Below are positions 1 through 5,877 of a DNA stretch of 6,103 bases, piece by piece (position 1 is the stretch's first letter; each line of letters begins with the position of its first letter). Origin of the DNA: Phycisphaerales bacterium. GTDB lineage: Bacteria > Planctomycetota > Phycisphaerae > Tepidisphaerales > Tepidisphaeraceae. The position numbers and the translations under genes were made by a program. The stretch lies in assembly GCA_003153655.1 (NCBI GenBank), contig PMAK01000086.1, positions 42,492 to 48,594 of the forward strand, written 5' to 3'. The notes below the pieces were generated by a model. The model had not been told where the DNA came from and searched no databases. It saw nothing but the letters and a program-made list of their open reading frames with translations.

Positions 1-268
1 TAAATGTCCCACCGGGGGGGAGGGGGTGTTTTTGGGACGATTCTTCTAAGCTTTTATTATGGCGGGAGATAAGTCGCCATTGAGGGGCCGATTTTTGGGG
101 AACGTGTGGCATCGTCATTTTTGTGTTTGCGGGGCTGCGCGCGGATTGGGTCAGGTCGATGCCGCGAGCATCAGTCATGTACGAACATTTACCTAACTTA
201 TGGATGAATTGCAAGGGGAAAATTGAAGGAATTTTCCGCTGCTTGCTGGTGATCAAGCATTGTCAGCG
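1..268. other. Left-edge region without a convincing gene
   Basis: No well-supported gene is visible between the window edge and the end of the XRE gene. The region holds a G-rich tract (14-26: seven G, one A, five G) flanked by the 6-bp inverted repeat GTCCCA (6-11) / TGGGAC (33-38). It also holds a 6-bp inverted repeat ATGGCG (59-64) / CGCCAT (75-80) and an 8-bp AT-rich stem at 217-237. On the minus strand an open frame of 39 codons runs from ATG at 118 off the left edge. It has no visible ribosome binding site, so I do not call it as a gene. Open plus-strand frames here continue into the antisense of the XRE gene and look like shadows. Confidence 0.5.
217..237 (-). terminator. Possible weak stem-loop downstream of the XRE gene
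   Basis: A perfect 8-bp inverted repeat, GGAAAATT (217-224) / AATTTTCC (230-237), encloses a 5-base loop. It lies about 32 bases past the stop codon of the leftward XRE gene, where a transcript end would be expected. The stem is AT-rich and no U-run follows it on the minus strand, so it is not a classical intrinsic terminator. It could be a weak terminator, an RNA-stabilising 3' hairpin or a chance palindrome. Confidence 0.25.
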
Positions 269-562
269 TCAGCCGGCTTTTCGAGCGTTGGATGTGCGGC
301 GGCGATGGATTTCAAAAGCGGCTTCGATTTTCCGGACTGTGACCGGATCGGCGGTGTGCTTGGCCTTTTCCAGGCGGTTGATGGTTTCGATCCGGACGCC
401 GGCTTTGCGGGCGAGTTCGGCTTGGGACCAGCCGCGGGCCTTTCGCTGAATGATTAATTTGCGGGCGAGAGAGGCGCGGGCGTATTCGAGGGCTGGGATG
501 TTGCCGGAGGTGTCGGGTTTGACGCAGGTAAACGTCTGAATGTGCTTAGAAGCTTGCGACAC
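269..562 (-). CDS. XRE-family helix-turn-helix transcriptional regulator
   Basis: A 97-residue cytoplasmic DNA-binding protein. Residues about 32-84 form an XRE/Cro-like helix-turn-helix domain: WSQAELARKAGV (45-56) is the scanning helix and turn, and RIETINRLEKAK (57-68) carries the recognition helix with the family-typical R-LE ending. The N-terminal 30 residues are an extension and the C-terminus is basic (RRRTSNARKAG). I chose GTG at 562 because GGAG sits 7 bases upstream. The longer frame up to 700 would overlap the preceding gene by 155 bases and has no such site. The chosen start lies within the last 17 bases of the preceding gene, which suggests translational coupling and a shared transcript. 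Single-domain XRE proteins paired this way often act as antitoxins or autorepressors of their cassette (family knowledge). That role, and the DNA site bound, are inference here. The domain call is firm and the partner role is not. Confidence 0.85.
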   Translation of the reverse strand: MSQASKHIQTFTCVKPDTSGNIPALEYARASLARKLIIQRKARGWSQAELARKAGVRIETINRLEKAKHTADPVTVRKIEAAFEIHRRRTSNARKAG

Positions 563-2093
563 TTTTATTCTCCGTCGGAAGAAAATCATACATTCGAGCC
601 GTTCTAGCTTTCGCAAACGAGCTAACTGCATCATCGCGTAATTCCTCTTTGTATTCTCCGGTGACCGGATCGAATGATGGTTTGGCCGCAAATTGAGCAA
701 TCAAAGATCCGAAATCCCGCCCACCCTCCACTAGCTTAACTACGCAATCTAACTCCACGAGCGAGAGTACCAGATATGGCTTTGAAGCATCCGCACCCAA
801 TTGCTCGTCAATCAGTTTCCGAAAGAACGGACTATTGATAGTTTCGAAGCGGCCAAACGTGACCACCAATCCCACCCATTGACCGGGAGAAAGACCTTCG
901 TTCGACCAAGCATTGGTCTGAATCGACTTTATGTGCTCGAACGTCTGCAGCACTTCTTTCGCGATGCGTGTGGCGGCGTGTTGCAGGTCTTCCCTTCGAG
1001 CCAACGCACAAAATTCGCGGGTTGGCCGCAATGACGTCACCTCAATGAGAACGGAGTTAGTGATCGAGCGGTATGCCAAGTCGCCTATTTGATGGGTTTT
1101 TCCTTTGCTTTTCTTTATCCTATCTGCCCCAGGCGATTCCGTCTCTCGCCATATCGAACCTCCGGGGAGGGCGGACTGGAGCAGGTTATCCACGAATCGT
1201 TCGAAGGCATATCCGAAAGGCTCTGTGAAATCTGAAAGTTCGTCCGCCTCCTGGTATTTCTCAAAGATATCGTAAAAAACACCCCAACTAGTGCGTTCCA
1301 CTAGGAGCGATGGATCAACAGCAATGAAACGATCAGCCGCAACCTGGACTAGCGGATGCCGTCGCAAGGGACTTAATCCATATGCATACTCAGTATTTAC
1401 ATTGCACCGTAGCGCCTCCGCGTTAAAGGCTTGCTGATCGACGGCCGTTACACGAGCAAAGTCCGGCCATTTTTCAATCCACGGAATCCCAGGGATGTCT
1501 ATCGCAGCCTTTGATAACCAATCGAGGTTGAGAGTCCCCCGAAGATGTACGGAGCCATGTTGGGCGCTGGTTGCAGCATGGGCAGCGTGCCCAATCCGCA
1601 TAAACAATTCGACGGGCATTTTAATGACATCTTCAACCTCTCGACGTAGATCTATCGGTTTCGGTCCAACTACCGCGTCCAAGTCCTGAAAAAGACCAAT
1701 AGCTAGGCCGTAACTCTGCGAGATTATTTGTCGGGTCATCTGCTGCGACATCATCCGGACGAGATAACCGTGAACTGAACTGTCACTGCTATCGGCGAGC
1801 GGATCGGCGATGGCAAGTCGAAAAGCGCAGCGCAGGATTTGCGAGAAGTTGTAACCGTCCAAAACGGGAACCGTATTCATGCGCCCGTACTGCATCAGAT
1901 ACTTGACGATGATATAGATCACGAACGCTGGCGTTCCGTGTGGTTGTCGAGCAATCAGCGCTTGTGTTTCCGGATCGTCCAGTTCGCCCCGTGAAACCGC
2001 CAGCACCTTGTTCAGGAATAGCAACGAATCTGCGACCCGTAGTTGGCGTACGGCTCTGGTGAGATCGCGCTCAAGCTTCTGAGCTTCGGTCAT
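546..2093 (-). CDS. Uncharacterised 515-residue protein with possible PD-(D/E)XK nuclease-like C-terminal half
   Basis: I do not recognise this protein. No signal peptide is seen and no clear transmembrane run, although residues 56-66 are hydrophobic, so it is probably cytoplasmic. Residues 1-240 are largely helical in appearance, with no motif I can name. From about 247 the layout resembles restriction-like PD-(D/E)XK proteins: a segment HPLVQVAADRFIAVDPSLL (246-264), then FGYAFERFVDNLL (293-305) with Glu298. Next comes Asp338 in an IGDLAYRS stretch, and then a hydrophobic strand ending LIEVTS (349-354) with Glu351. The expected E-x-K lysine is Thr353 instead, so the fold may be inactive or may use another lysine; several precede Asp338 (328, 330, 332). 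ATG at 2093 is chosen because AGGTGAT directly precedes it. The gene overlaps the XRE gene by 17 bases. Its codon use (AGA, CTA and similar) differs from the plus-strand genes, which hints at transfer. The gene itself is well supported; the fold is tentative. Confidence 0.8.
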   Translation of the reverse strand: MTEAQKLERDLTRAVRQLRVADSLLFLNKVLAVSRGELDDPETQALIARQPHGTPAFVIYIIVKYLMQYGRMNTVPVLDGYNFSQILRCAFRLAIADPLADSSDSSVHGYLVRMMSQQMTRQIISQSYGLAIGLFQDLDAVVGPKPIDLRREVEDVIKMPVELFMRIGHAAHAATSAQHGSVHLRGTLNLDWLSKAAIDIPGIPWIEKWPDFARVTAVDQQAFNAEALRCNVNTEYAYGLSPLRRHPLVQVAADRFIAVDPSLLVERTSWGVFYDIFEKYQEADELSDFTEPFGYAFERFVDNLLQSALPGGSIWRETESPGADRIKKSKGKTHQIGDLAYRSITNSVLIEVTSLRPTREFCALARREDLQHAATRIAKEVLQTFEHIKSIQTNAWSNEGLSPGQWVGLVVTFGRFETINSPFFRKLIDEQLGADASKPYLVLSLVELDCVVKLVEGGRDFGSLIAQFAAKPSFDPVTGEYKEELRDDAVSSFAKARTARMYDFLPTENKSVASF

Positions 2094-2236
2094 ATCACCT
2101 ATTATGCTTCCCAGCGCACGCCTCCGCCAAGGAATTGGTGCGGTGCTGTCAACTCGCCAACCTATTCACAAGAAAATCGATCCGAGAGGTAGCTAACTTA
2201 TCCTCTTGTCATCGCAGAAAATTCGCTTAAAAACCC

Positions 2237-2299
2237 TTTTTGACGCTCCCGCGCCCGTCCGTTAGCATACCTCGCTCGCTCATTCGGTCCCGACCGCGA
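2237..2299 (+). repeat. 63-base direct repeat, copy A (upstream of glycosyltransferase gene)
   Basis: This copy matches 4354-4416 at 58 of 63 positions without gaps. The identical blocks are 13, 34 and 9 bases long (2237-2249, 2254-2287 and 2291-2299). Differences are confined to 2250-2253 and 2288-2290. With small indels, weaker similarity extends left to about 2224 (CGCTTAAAAACCC against CGCTAAACCTG in the other copy). Both copies have the same orientation and contain the same -35/-10 pair. They flank the glycosyltransferase gene with a period of 2117 bases. The sequence shows the repeat directly; how it arose is unknown. Confidence 0.93.
2240..2268 (+). promoter_or_regulatory. Predicted sigma70-type promoter for the glycosyltransferase gene
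   Basis: TTGACG (2240-2245) and TAGCAT (2263-2268) are separated by exactly 17 bases and match the sigma70 consensus at 5 of 6 and 4 of 6 positions. The T of -10 position 1, the A of position 2 and the final T are all kept. A T-run precedes the -35. Transcription would begin near 2275, giving a leader of roughly 220 bases if translation starts at 2493. Both hexamers and the spacing are preserved in the second copy of the repeat, while three of the five differences fall in the spacer. That pattern fits selection for promoter function. Confidence 0.6.
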
Positions 2300-2323
2300 C
2301 TTTGAATGTGGCCGGCTTATCCA

Positions 2324-2377
2324 ATTGGTGACAACTGAGCGGCCGCCGATTTGATCCGGAACGCGCTTGTCACCAAT
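2324..2377 (+). repeat. 11-bp perfect inverted repeat in the glycosyltransferase leader
   Basis: ATTGGTGACAA (2324-2334) and TTGTCACCAAT (2367-2377) are exact reverse complements separated by 32 bases. The loop contains the 8-bp palindrome GCGGCCGC (2338-2345). In the leader RNA this would form a long hairpin upstream of the start codon. As DNA it could be two half-sites for a regulator. No T-run follows, so it is not an intrinsic terminator. The in-frame TTG at 2367 would sit in the stem, which argues against it as the translation start. Confidence 0.65.
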
Positions 2378-2492
2378 CAGATATTCAGAACTGAAGCAGC
2401 CTCGCGCTGATTCTATTGGCGCAGGGTTGCTTTGGGGGAATGGCTGCGTCTGTGCACGGCCCGCATGGACGGGATTTCAATTGCGGGAATTG

Positions 2493-4382
2493 ATGCTCTC
2501 GGCACTGATGAAAAGCGCAGTGGTTCGTGTTTGGAATCCAGCCAGCTTGCGCGATGAAGCGGAATCGCGATGCGATGTGGCAGCGAATGATCGTGCAAGC
2601 CAATCGTTCGGGGACGATCACGCGGTTGATCCGAATTCCTCCAAAAATGAACGGCTGCTCTGGGTGTTTCTGGGCGTCTGGTTTGCCGTCAATATACTTC
2701 AGGCGATTTTCACCAACCTGGATGGGGAAGAAGCTTATTACGCGACATTCGCGAGGAATCTTGCGTGGGGATATTTCGACCATCCGCCGGGGATCGCGTT
2801 TTTTGTGCGGCTGGGGATGCTGATTTTCCCGGGCGACCTGGGGCCGCGGTTTATGATGGTCGTGCTGAGCACCGCGACGCTTTGGGTCGGATCGCGGCTG
2901 CTGGAACGCAGGCTTTTTCCGATCTATATCGCGGTCGTTTCCGGGCTGGCGATGACGCAGGCGGGTAGTTTTTTCATTAAGACGGACGTGCCGCTGCTGT
3001 TTTTTACGACGGTATTTTTTTACTTCTATCGGGAATATCTCAGGGGGCGGGTGGGCGTTTCCGTCGTGGCTTTGTCGATCGCCATCGCGGGGATGCTGCT
3101 GAGCAAATATCACGGGATTCTGGTGGTTGGGCTGACCGTGCTTTCCAATCCGAAGCTGCTGCGGCGAGGGTCCTTCTGGCTGATTGTGCTGGTGTCATCG
3201 GTTCTGATGCTGCCGCATGCGGCGTGGCTTTATTCGCATGATTTCGTGACGGTTCGGTATCACCTTGGAGGCCGGACGGATTCGGGGTTTAATGGGTTGA
3301 ATGTCGTCGGCTATACGCTCATGCAGCCGTTTGTGTTTGGGCCGGCCGTTGGCGTGCTGCTACTGCCCGGGGCTCTGATCGCCCGGACGCGGGATGATTT
3401 TGGGCGGGCGCTGAAGTTCAACCTGGTCGGGATTCTCGCGTTCTTCTTTGTCGCATCCTTCGGCGTGCATATTCATATGCACTGGACGAGCGTGGCGCTC
3501 GTGCCGGTGCTGACGCTTGGTATTCCCTATATTTGCGAGCGGAGGAGGCTGACGAAGGTTTTGGTGGTCCTTGCCGTGGGGACGGCTGTTGTATTCGTGC
3601 CGGTGCGGATTTTTCTCGCGTGGGATTTTTTGCCGGGCTTCCTGGATCGAAAGGTTGAGATAGTGCATGGCTGGGCCAAATGGGCGGCGGATGTTCACCA
3701 GATCGCGGATGGGCGGAATGTCGTGTTCCTGAACGATTACGAGAACGCGGGGAAGTACAGCTATTACACGGGTGAGACGGCCCATTCTTACAACGCGTTC
3801 TGGTATGAGCACACGCAGCACGACATCTGGCCCATTGAGGATACGTTTCGCGGCAAGCCCGCGATGATCGTGAACGCATTTTTTGAGCCGCTGAAGATCA
3901 CGCATGCGAGGAACGGAACAGAGATCCGGTATCGCTTTGTGGATGATTTCGAGGCGTACTCCAAGGTGGAGATACGACCGGCCGGCGGCAATTCGCTTCG
4001 TTGCGTGGCGAATGCGTCTTTCGAAATGCCCATTATTCTGCTGAGCCATTACGATCATCCGATTCTCTTCAAGGGGCATACGGAGTTTGCACCGGTGATC
4101 CGATATTACTTTTTCAAGGGACAGACGGCCGTTGCCGCTAGCTGGGGAGCGTGTGATGTCATCGCCGGCGCCACGCTGCAACATGAACTCCGGCGAACCG
4201 TTGAGTTGCAGGCTCCGGTGATTCCGGGCGAGTACAAACTGCGGTTTGCCATTCAGCCGGGGTGGCTGCCGCCATCGGATAATGGGGGGATGTATGAAGT
4301 GACGGTGGTTCCGGCGGTGCGGCGTTTGGTTTCTAGCGGCACCGCTAAACCTGTTTTTGACGCTCCGCCACCCGTCCGTTAG
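2493..4382 (+). CDS. Polytopic membrane glycosyltransferase, ArnT/PMT (GT-C) family
   Basis: An inner-membrane enzyme expected to transfer a sugar from a polyprenyl-phosphate donor to a lipid or protein on the periplasmic side. Numbering is from ATG 2493 (629 residues). After a cytoplasmic tail, TM1 spans about 55-75. The first periplasmic loop carries the acidic motif LDGEEAYY (76-83; Asp77, Glu79, Glu80), followed by GYFDHPP (93-99), a hallmark of PMT_2-type enzymes. TDVPLLFF (164-171) and LSKYHG (203-208) are further family motifs. Roughly ten TM segments run to about 375, then a soluble, presumably periplasmic domain of some 250 residues. The start is uncertain. ATG 2493 has a weak GGGA, ATG 2508 has nothing clear, and TTG 2367 would add 42 residues unlike the rest and lies in a hairpin stem. 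The last 8-9 codons and the stop come from repeat copy B, and the stop overlaps the glnA -10. The donor and acceptor cannot be told. Confidence 0.85.
   Translation: MLSALMKSAVVRVWNPASLRDEAESRCDVAANDRASQSFGDDHAVDPNSSKNERLLWVFLGVWFAVNILQAIFTNLDGEEAYYATFARNLAWGYFDHPPGIAFFVRLGMLIFPGDLGPRFMMVVLSTATLWVGSRLLERRLFPIYIAVVSGLAMTQAGSFFIKTDVPLLFFTTVFFYFYREYLRGRVGVSVVALSIAIAGMLLSKYHGILVVGLTVLSNPKLLRRGSFWLIVLVSSVLMLPHAAWLYSHDFVTVRYHLGGRTDSGFNGLNVVGYTLMQPFVFGPAVGVLLLPGALIARTRDDFGRALKFNLVGILAFFFVASFGVHIHMHWTSVALVPVLTLGIPYICERRRLTKVLVVLAVGTAVVFVPVRIFLAWDFLPGFLDRKVEIVHGWAKWAADVHQIADGRNVVFLNDYENAGKYSYYTGETAHSYNAFWYEHTQHDIWPIEDTFRGKPAMIVNAFFEPLKITHARNGTEIRYRFVDDFEAYSKVEIRPAGGNSLRCVANASFEMPIILLSHYDHPILFKGHTEFAPVIRYYFFKGQTAVAASWGACDVIAGATLQHELRRTVELQAPVIPGEYKLRFAIQPGWLPPSDNGGMYEVTVVPAVRRLVSSGTAKPVFDAPPPVR
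4328..4358 (+). terminator. Possible intrinsic terminator inside the 3' end of the glycosyltransferase gene
   Basis: TAGCGG (4334-4339) and CCGCTA (4342-4347) form a GC-rich stem. It may be extended by GG at 4328-4329 with CC at 4350-4351 through small bulges, and five T follow at 4354-4358. The shape is that of a Rho-independent terminator, but it lies before the stop codon at 4380-4382 and its T-run merges into the glnA -35. Translating ribosomes would tend to disrupt it. It could isolate the glnA promoter from upstream transcription, or it may be chance. Confidence 0.3.
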
Positions 4383-4416
4383 CATACCTCGCTCGCTCAT
4401 TCGGCCTCGACCGCGA
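4354..4416 (+). repeat. 63-base direct repeat, copy B (3' end of glycosyltransferase gene and glnA promoter)
   Basis: This is the second copy of the element at 2237-2299, with 58 of 63 bases identical and the same orientation. It begins in the glycosyltransferase coding sequence, encodes that protein's final residues (DAPPPVR and stop) and ends 22 bases before the glnA start codon. The 34-base identical core is 4371-4404. Unlike copy A, this copy does two jobs at once, coding and promoter. Confidence 0.93.
4357..4385 (+). promoter_or_regulatory. Predicted sigma70-type promoter for glnA-lgt
   Basis: TTGACG (4357-4362) and TAGCAT (4380-4385) are 17 bases apart, as in copy A. Transcription would start near 4392, leaving a leader of about 47 bases before ATG 4439. 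The first three bases of the -10 (TAG, 4380-4382) are also the glycosyltransferase stop codon. I see no convincing sigma54 (GG-N10-GC) element, so nitrogen-responsive sigma54 control is not supported here. Confidence 0.65.
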
Positions 4417-4424
4417 ATTCCGAG

Positions 4425-4430
4425 AGAGGA
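4425..4430 (+). promoter_or_regulatory. Ribosome binding site of glnA
   Basis: AGAGGA lies 8 bases before ATG 4439 and fixes that start. It falls just outside the repeated element, so copy A has no equivalent. Confidence 0.7.
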
Positions 4431-4438
4431 ATTGTTCA

Positions 4439-5851
4439 ATGTCTCCCGCTGATGTTTTGAAGCTCTGCAAAGAGAAGCATGTTGAATTCTTCGATCTTCG
4501 TTTTATGGATTTTCCCGGGTTGTGGCAGCATACCACCTGTCCGATCAGCGAACTGACCCTCGATAGCTTCAATCATGGCTACGGATTCGACGGCAGCAGC
4601 ATTCGCGGATGGCAGGCGATTAATGAATCGGACATGCTGCTCGTGCCGGTTGCCAATACCGCCAAGATCGATCCGTTCATGACGCATACGACGCTGTCGA
4701 TCATTTGCGATGTGCGCGATCCGATCACCAAGAAAGAATATTCGCGCGATCCGCGCTCGGTTGCCCGCAAGACGGCGGCTTATTTGAAGAAGGCGAAGAT
4801 TGCCGACACGGCTTATTTCGGGCCGGAGTTGGAGTTCTTTATCTTCGACCAGGCGTTTTACGATCAGGGGATTAATTTCGGGAAGTATTACGTCGGCAGC
4901 CGGGAGGGGATTTGGACGCGCGGCGAAGAAGATCCCACCAATCTTGGGTACAAGGTGAGGTTGAAGGAGGGGTATTTTCCGACGCCGCCTATGGACACGA
5001 TGCAGAATATTCGCAGTGAGATGGTGGCGACGCTGATCGAGCTGGGGATTCCGGTTGAGGCGCATCATCATGAAGTGGCGACCGGCGGGCAGTGCGAGAT
5101 TGATATGCGGTATCAGGATCTCGTCACGATGTCTGACAGCGTGATGATGTACAAATATGTGTGCAAGAACGTCGCGGCGCGGCATGGCAAAGTGGTGACG
5201 TTCATGCCTAAGCCGTTGTTTCAGGATAATGGGTCGGGGATGCACGTGCATTTCAGTTTGTGGAAGGGTGATAAGCCGCTGTTTGCGGGGAATAAGTATG
5301 CGGGGCTGAGCGATTTGGGTTTGTATGCGATCGGCGGGATTTTGAAGCATGCGGCGGCGCTTTGTGCGCTGTGTAATCCCACGACGAATAGTTACAAGCG
5401 ATTGGTGCCGGGATATGAAGCGCCGGTGAATCTGGTTTACAGCAGCCGGAATCGGTCGGCGGCGATTCGCATTCCGATGTACAGCGAGAATCCGAAGACC
5501 AAGCGGATCGAATTCCGATGCCCGGATAGTTCGTGCAATCCGTATCTGGCGTTCAGTGCGATCGCGATGGCGGCGATTGATGGGATTGAGAATAAGATGC
5601 ATCCGGGCGATCCGCTGGATAAGAATATGTATCACCTGACGCCGGAAGAATATGATCGGATATCTTCAGCGCCCGGGTCGTTGGAAGAGGCGCTGATCGC
5701 TTTGGAAGAAGATCATGAATTCCTGCTGAAAGGTGATGTGTTCACGGCGGACGTGATTCATTACTGGATCAAGTACAAGCGCGAGAACGAGGTTGATGCG
5801 ATTCGTCAGCGGCCGCATCCGTATGAGTTTTGCATGTATTTCGATATTTAA
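4439..5851 (+). CDS. glnA: Glutamine synthetase, type I (beta subtype)
   Basis: This cytoplasmic dodecameric enzyme makes glutamine from glutamate, ammonia and ATP, the main entry point for ammonium. At 470 residues it matches GSI-beta (about 469). The beta-grasp domain comes first, with the FDGSSI loop (50-55; Asp51, Ser54). The catalytic domain follows: GPELEFF (128-134) with metal ligands Glu130 and Glu132; [13 protein letters not shown] (210-222) with Glu212 and Glu220; [10 protein letters not shown] (264-273) with His269 and His271; [12 protein letters not shown] (320-331) with Arg321 and the Glu327 flap; [10 protein letters not shown] (337-346) with Arg339 and Arg344; and RIEFR (356-360). 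The beta-type insertion precedes GYFPTPP (178-184). Tyr398 in NMYHLTPEE aligns with the adenylylation tyrosine of enteric GS, so control by a GlnE-type adenylyltransferase is likely. The enzyme appears complete, with no missing active-site residue. It has its own promoter and a good ribosome binding site, and lgt follows after 26 bases. Confidence 0.98.
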   Translation: MSPADVLKLCKEKHVEFFDLRFMDFPGLWQHTTCPISELTLDSFNHGYGFDGSSIRGWQAINESDMLLVPVANTAKIDPFMTHTTLSIICDVRDPITKKEYSRDPRSVARKTAAYLKKAKIADTAYFGPELEFFIFDQAFYDQGINFGKYYVGSREGIWTRGEEDPTNLGYKVRLKEGYFPTPPMDTMQNIRSEMVATLIELGIPVEAHHHEVATGGQCEIDMRYQDLVTMSDSVMMYKYVCKNVAARHGKVVTFMPKPLFQDNGSGMHVHFSLWKGDKPLFAGNKYAGLSDLGLYAIGGILKHAAALCALCNPTTNSYKRLVPGYEAPVNLVYSSRNRSAAIRIPMYSENPKTKRIEFRCPDSSCNPYLAFSAIAMAAIDGIENKMHPGDPLDKNMYHLTPEEYDRISSAPGSLEEALIALEEDHEFLLKGDVFTADVIHYWIKYKRENEVDAIRQRPHPYEFCMYFDI

Positions 5852-5877
5852 CCCAACTGGCTGAAGCCCATTTACTC

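Larger units (their letters stand above)
2094..2492. other. Divergent intergenic region with promoter, repeat and inverted repeats
   Basis: This non-coding stretch separates the leftward cassette from the rightward glycosyltransferase gene. Nearest the cassette, the minus strand carries AGGTGAT (2100-2094) against the ATG at 2093. No convincing minus-strand promoter was found: TTGACA at 2152-2147 has no acceptable -10 at the right spacing. A 5-bp inverted repeat AGAGG (2185-2189) / CCTCT (2202-2206) is a weak operator candidate. Further right are the plus-strand promoter inside the 63-base repeat and the 11-bp inverted repeat. A ten-codon frame (2306-2338, MWPAYPIGDN) has no ribosome binding site and is not called. 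The in-frame TTG at 2367 could extend the glycosyltransferase leftward. Confidence 0.6.

Noticed and set aside
1..40. Left-edge GTCCCA/TGGGAC inverted repeat as an insertion-sequence end
   Set aside because: No transposase, target duplication or second terminal repeat is in the window.
123..449. Plus-strand open frame of 108 codons
   Set aside because: It lies antisense to the XRE helix-turn-helix domain, has no ribosome binding site and no recognisable domain.
563..700. Upstream extension of the XRE reading frame
   Set aside because: It would overlap the preceding gene by 155 bases and lacks a ribosome binding site, whereas GTG 562 has GGAG at 7 bases.
2124..2152. TTGACA on the minus strand as promoter of the XRE cassette
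   Set aside because: The base positions 16-18 downstream are GC-rich and give no acceptable -10 hexamer. A partial TAGCTA near 2190-2195 likewise lacks a fitting -35.
2306..2338. Ten-codon frame (MWPAYPIGDN) as a leader peptide
   Set aside because: There is no ribosome binding site, no run of regulatory codons, and no terminator/antiterminator pair tied to it.
3360..4439. Open frame of 359 codons on the minus strand opposite the glycosyltransferase gene (also 2385-3113)
   Set aside because: These translations are rich in Arg, Pro and His and lack motifs, while the plus strand encodes TM segments and family motifs. They are shadow frames from biased codon use.
4436..5635. Open frame of 399 codons on the minus strand opposite glnA
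   Set aside because: The translation is extremely rich in Arg, His and Ile with no domain, and it mirrors the codon bias of glnA, whose active-site motifs prove the plus strand is coding.
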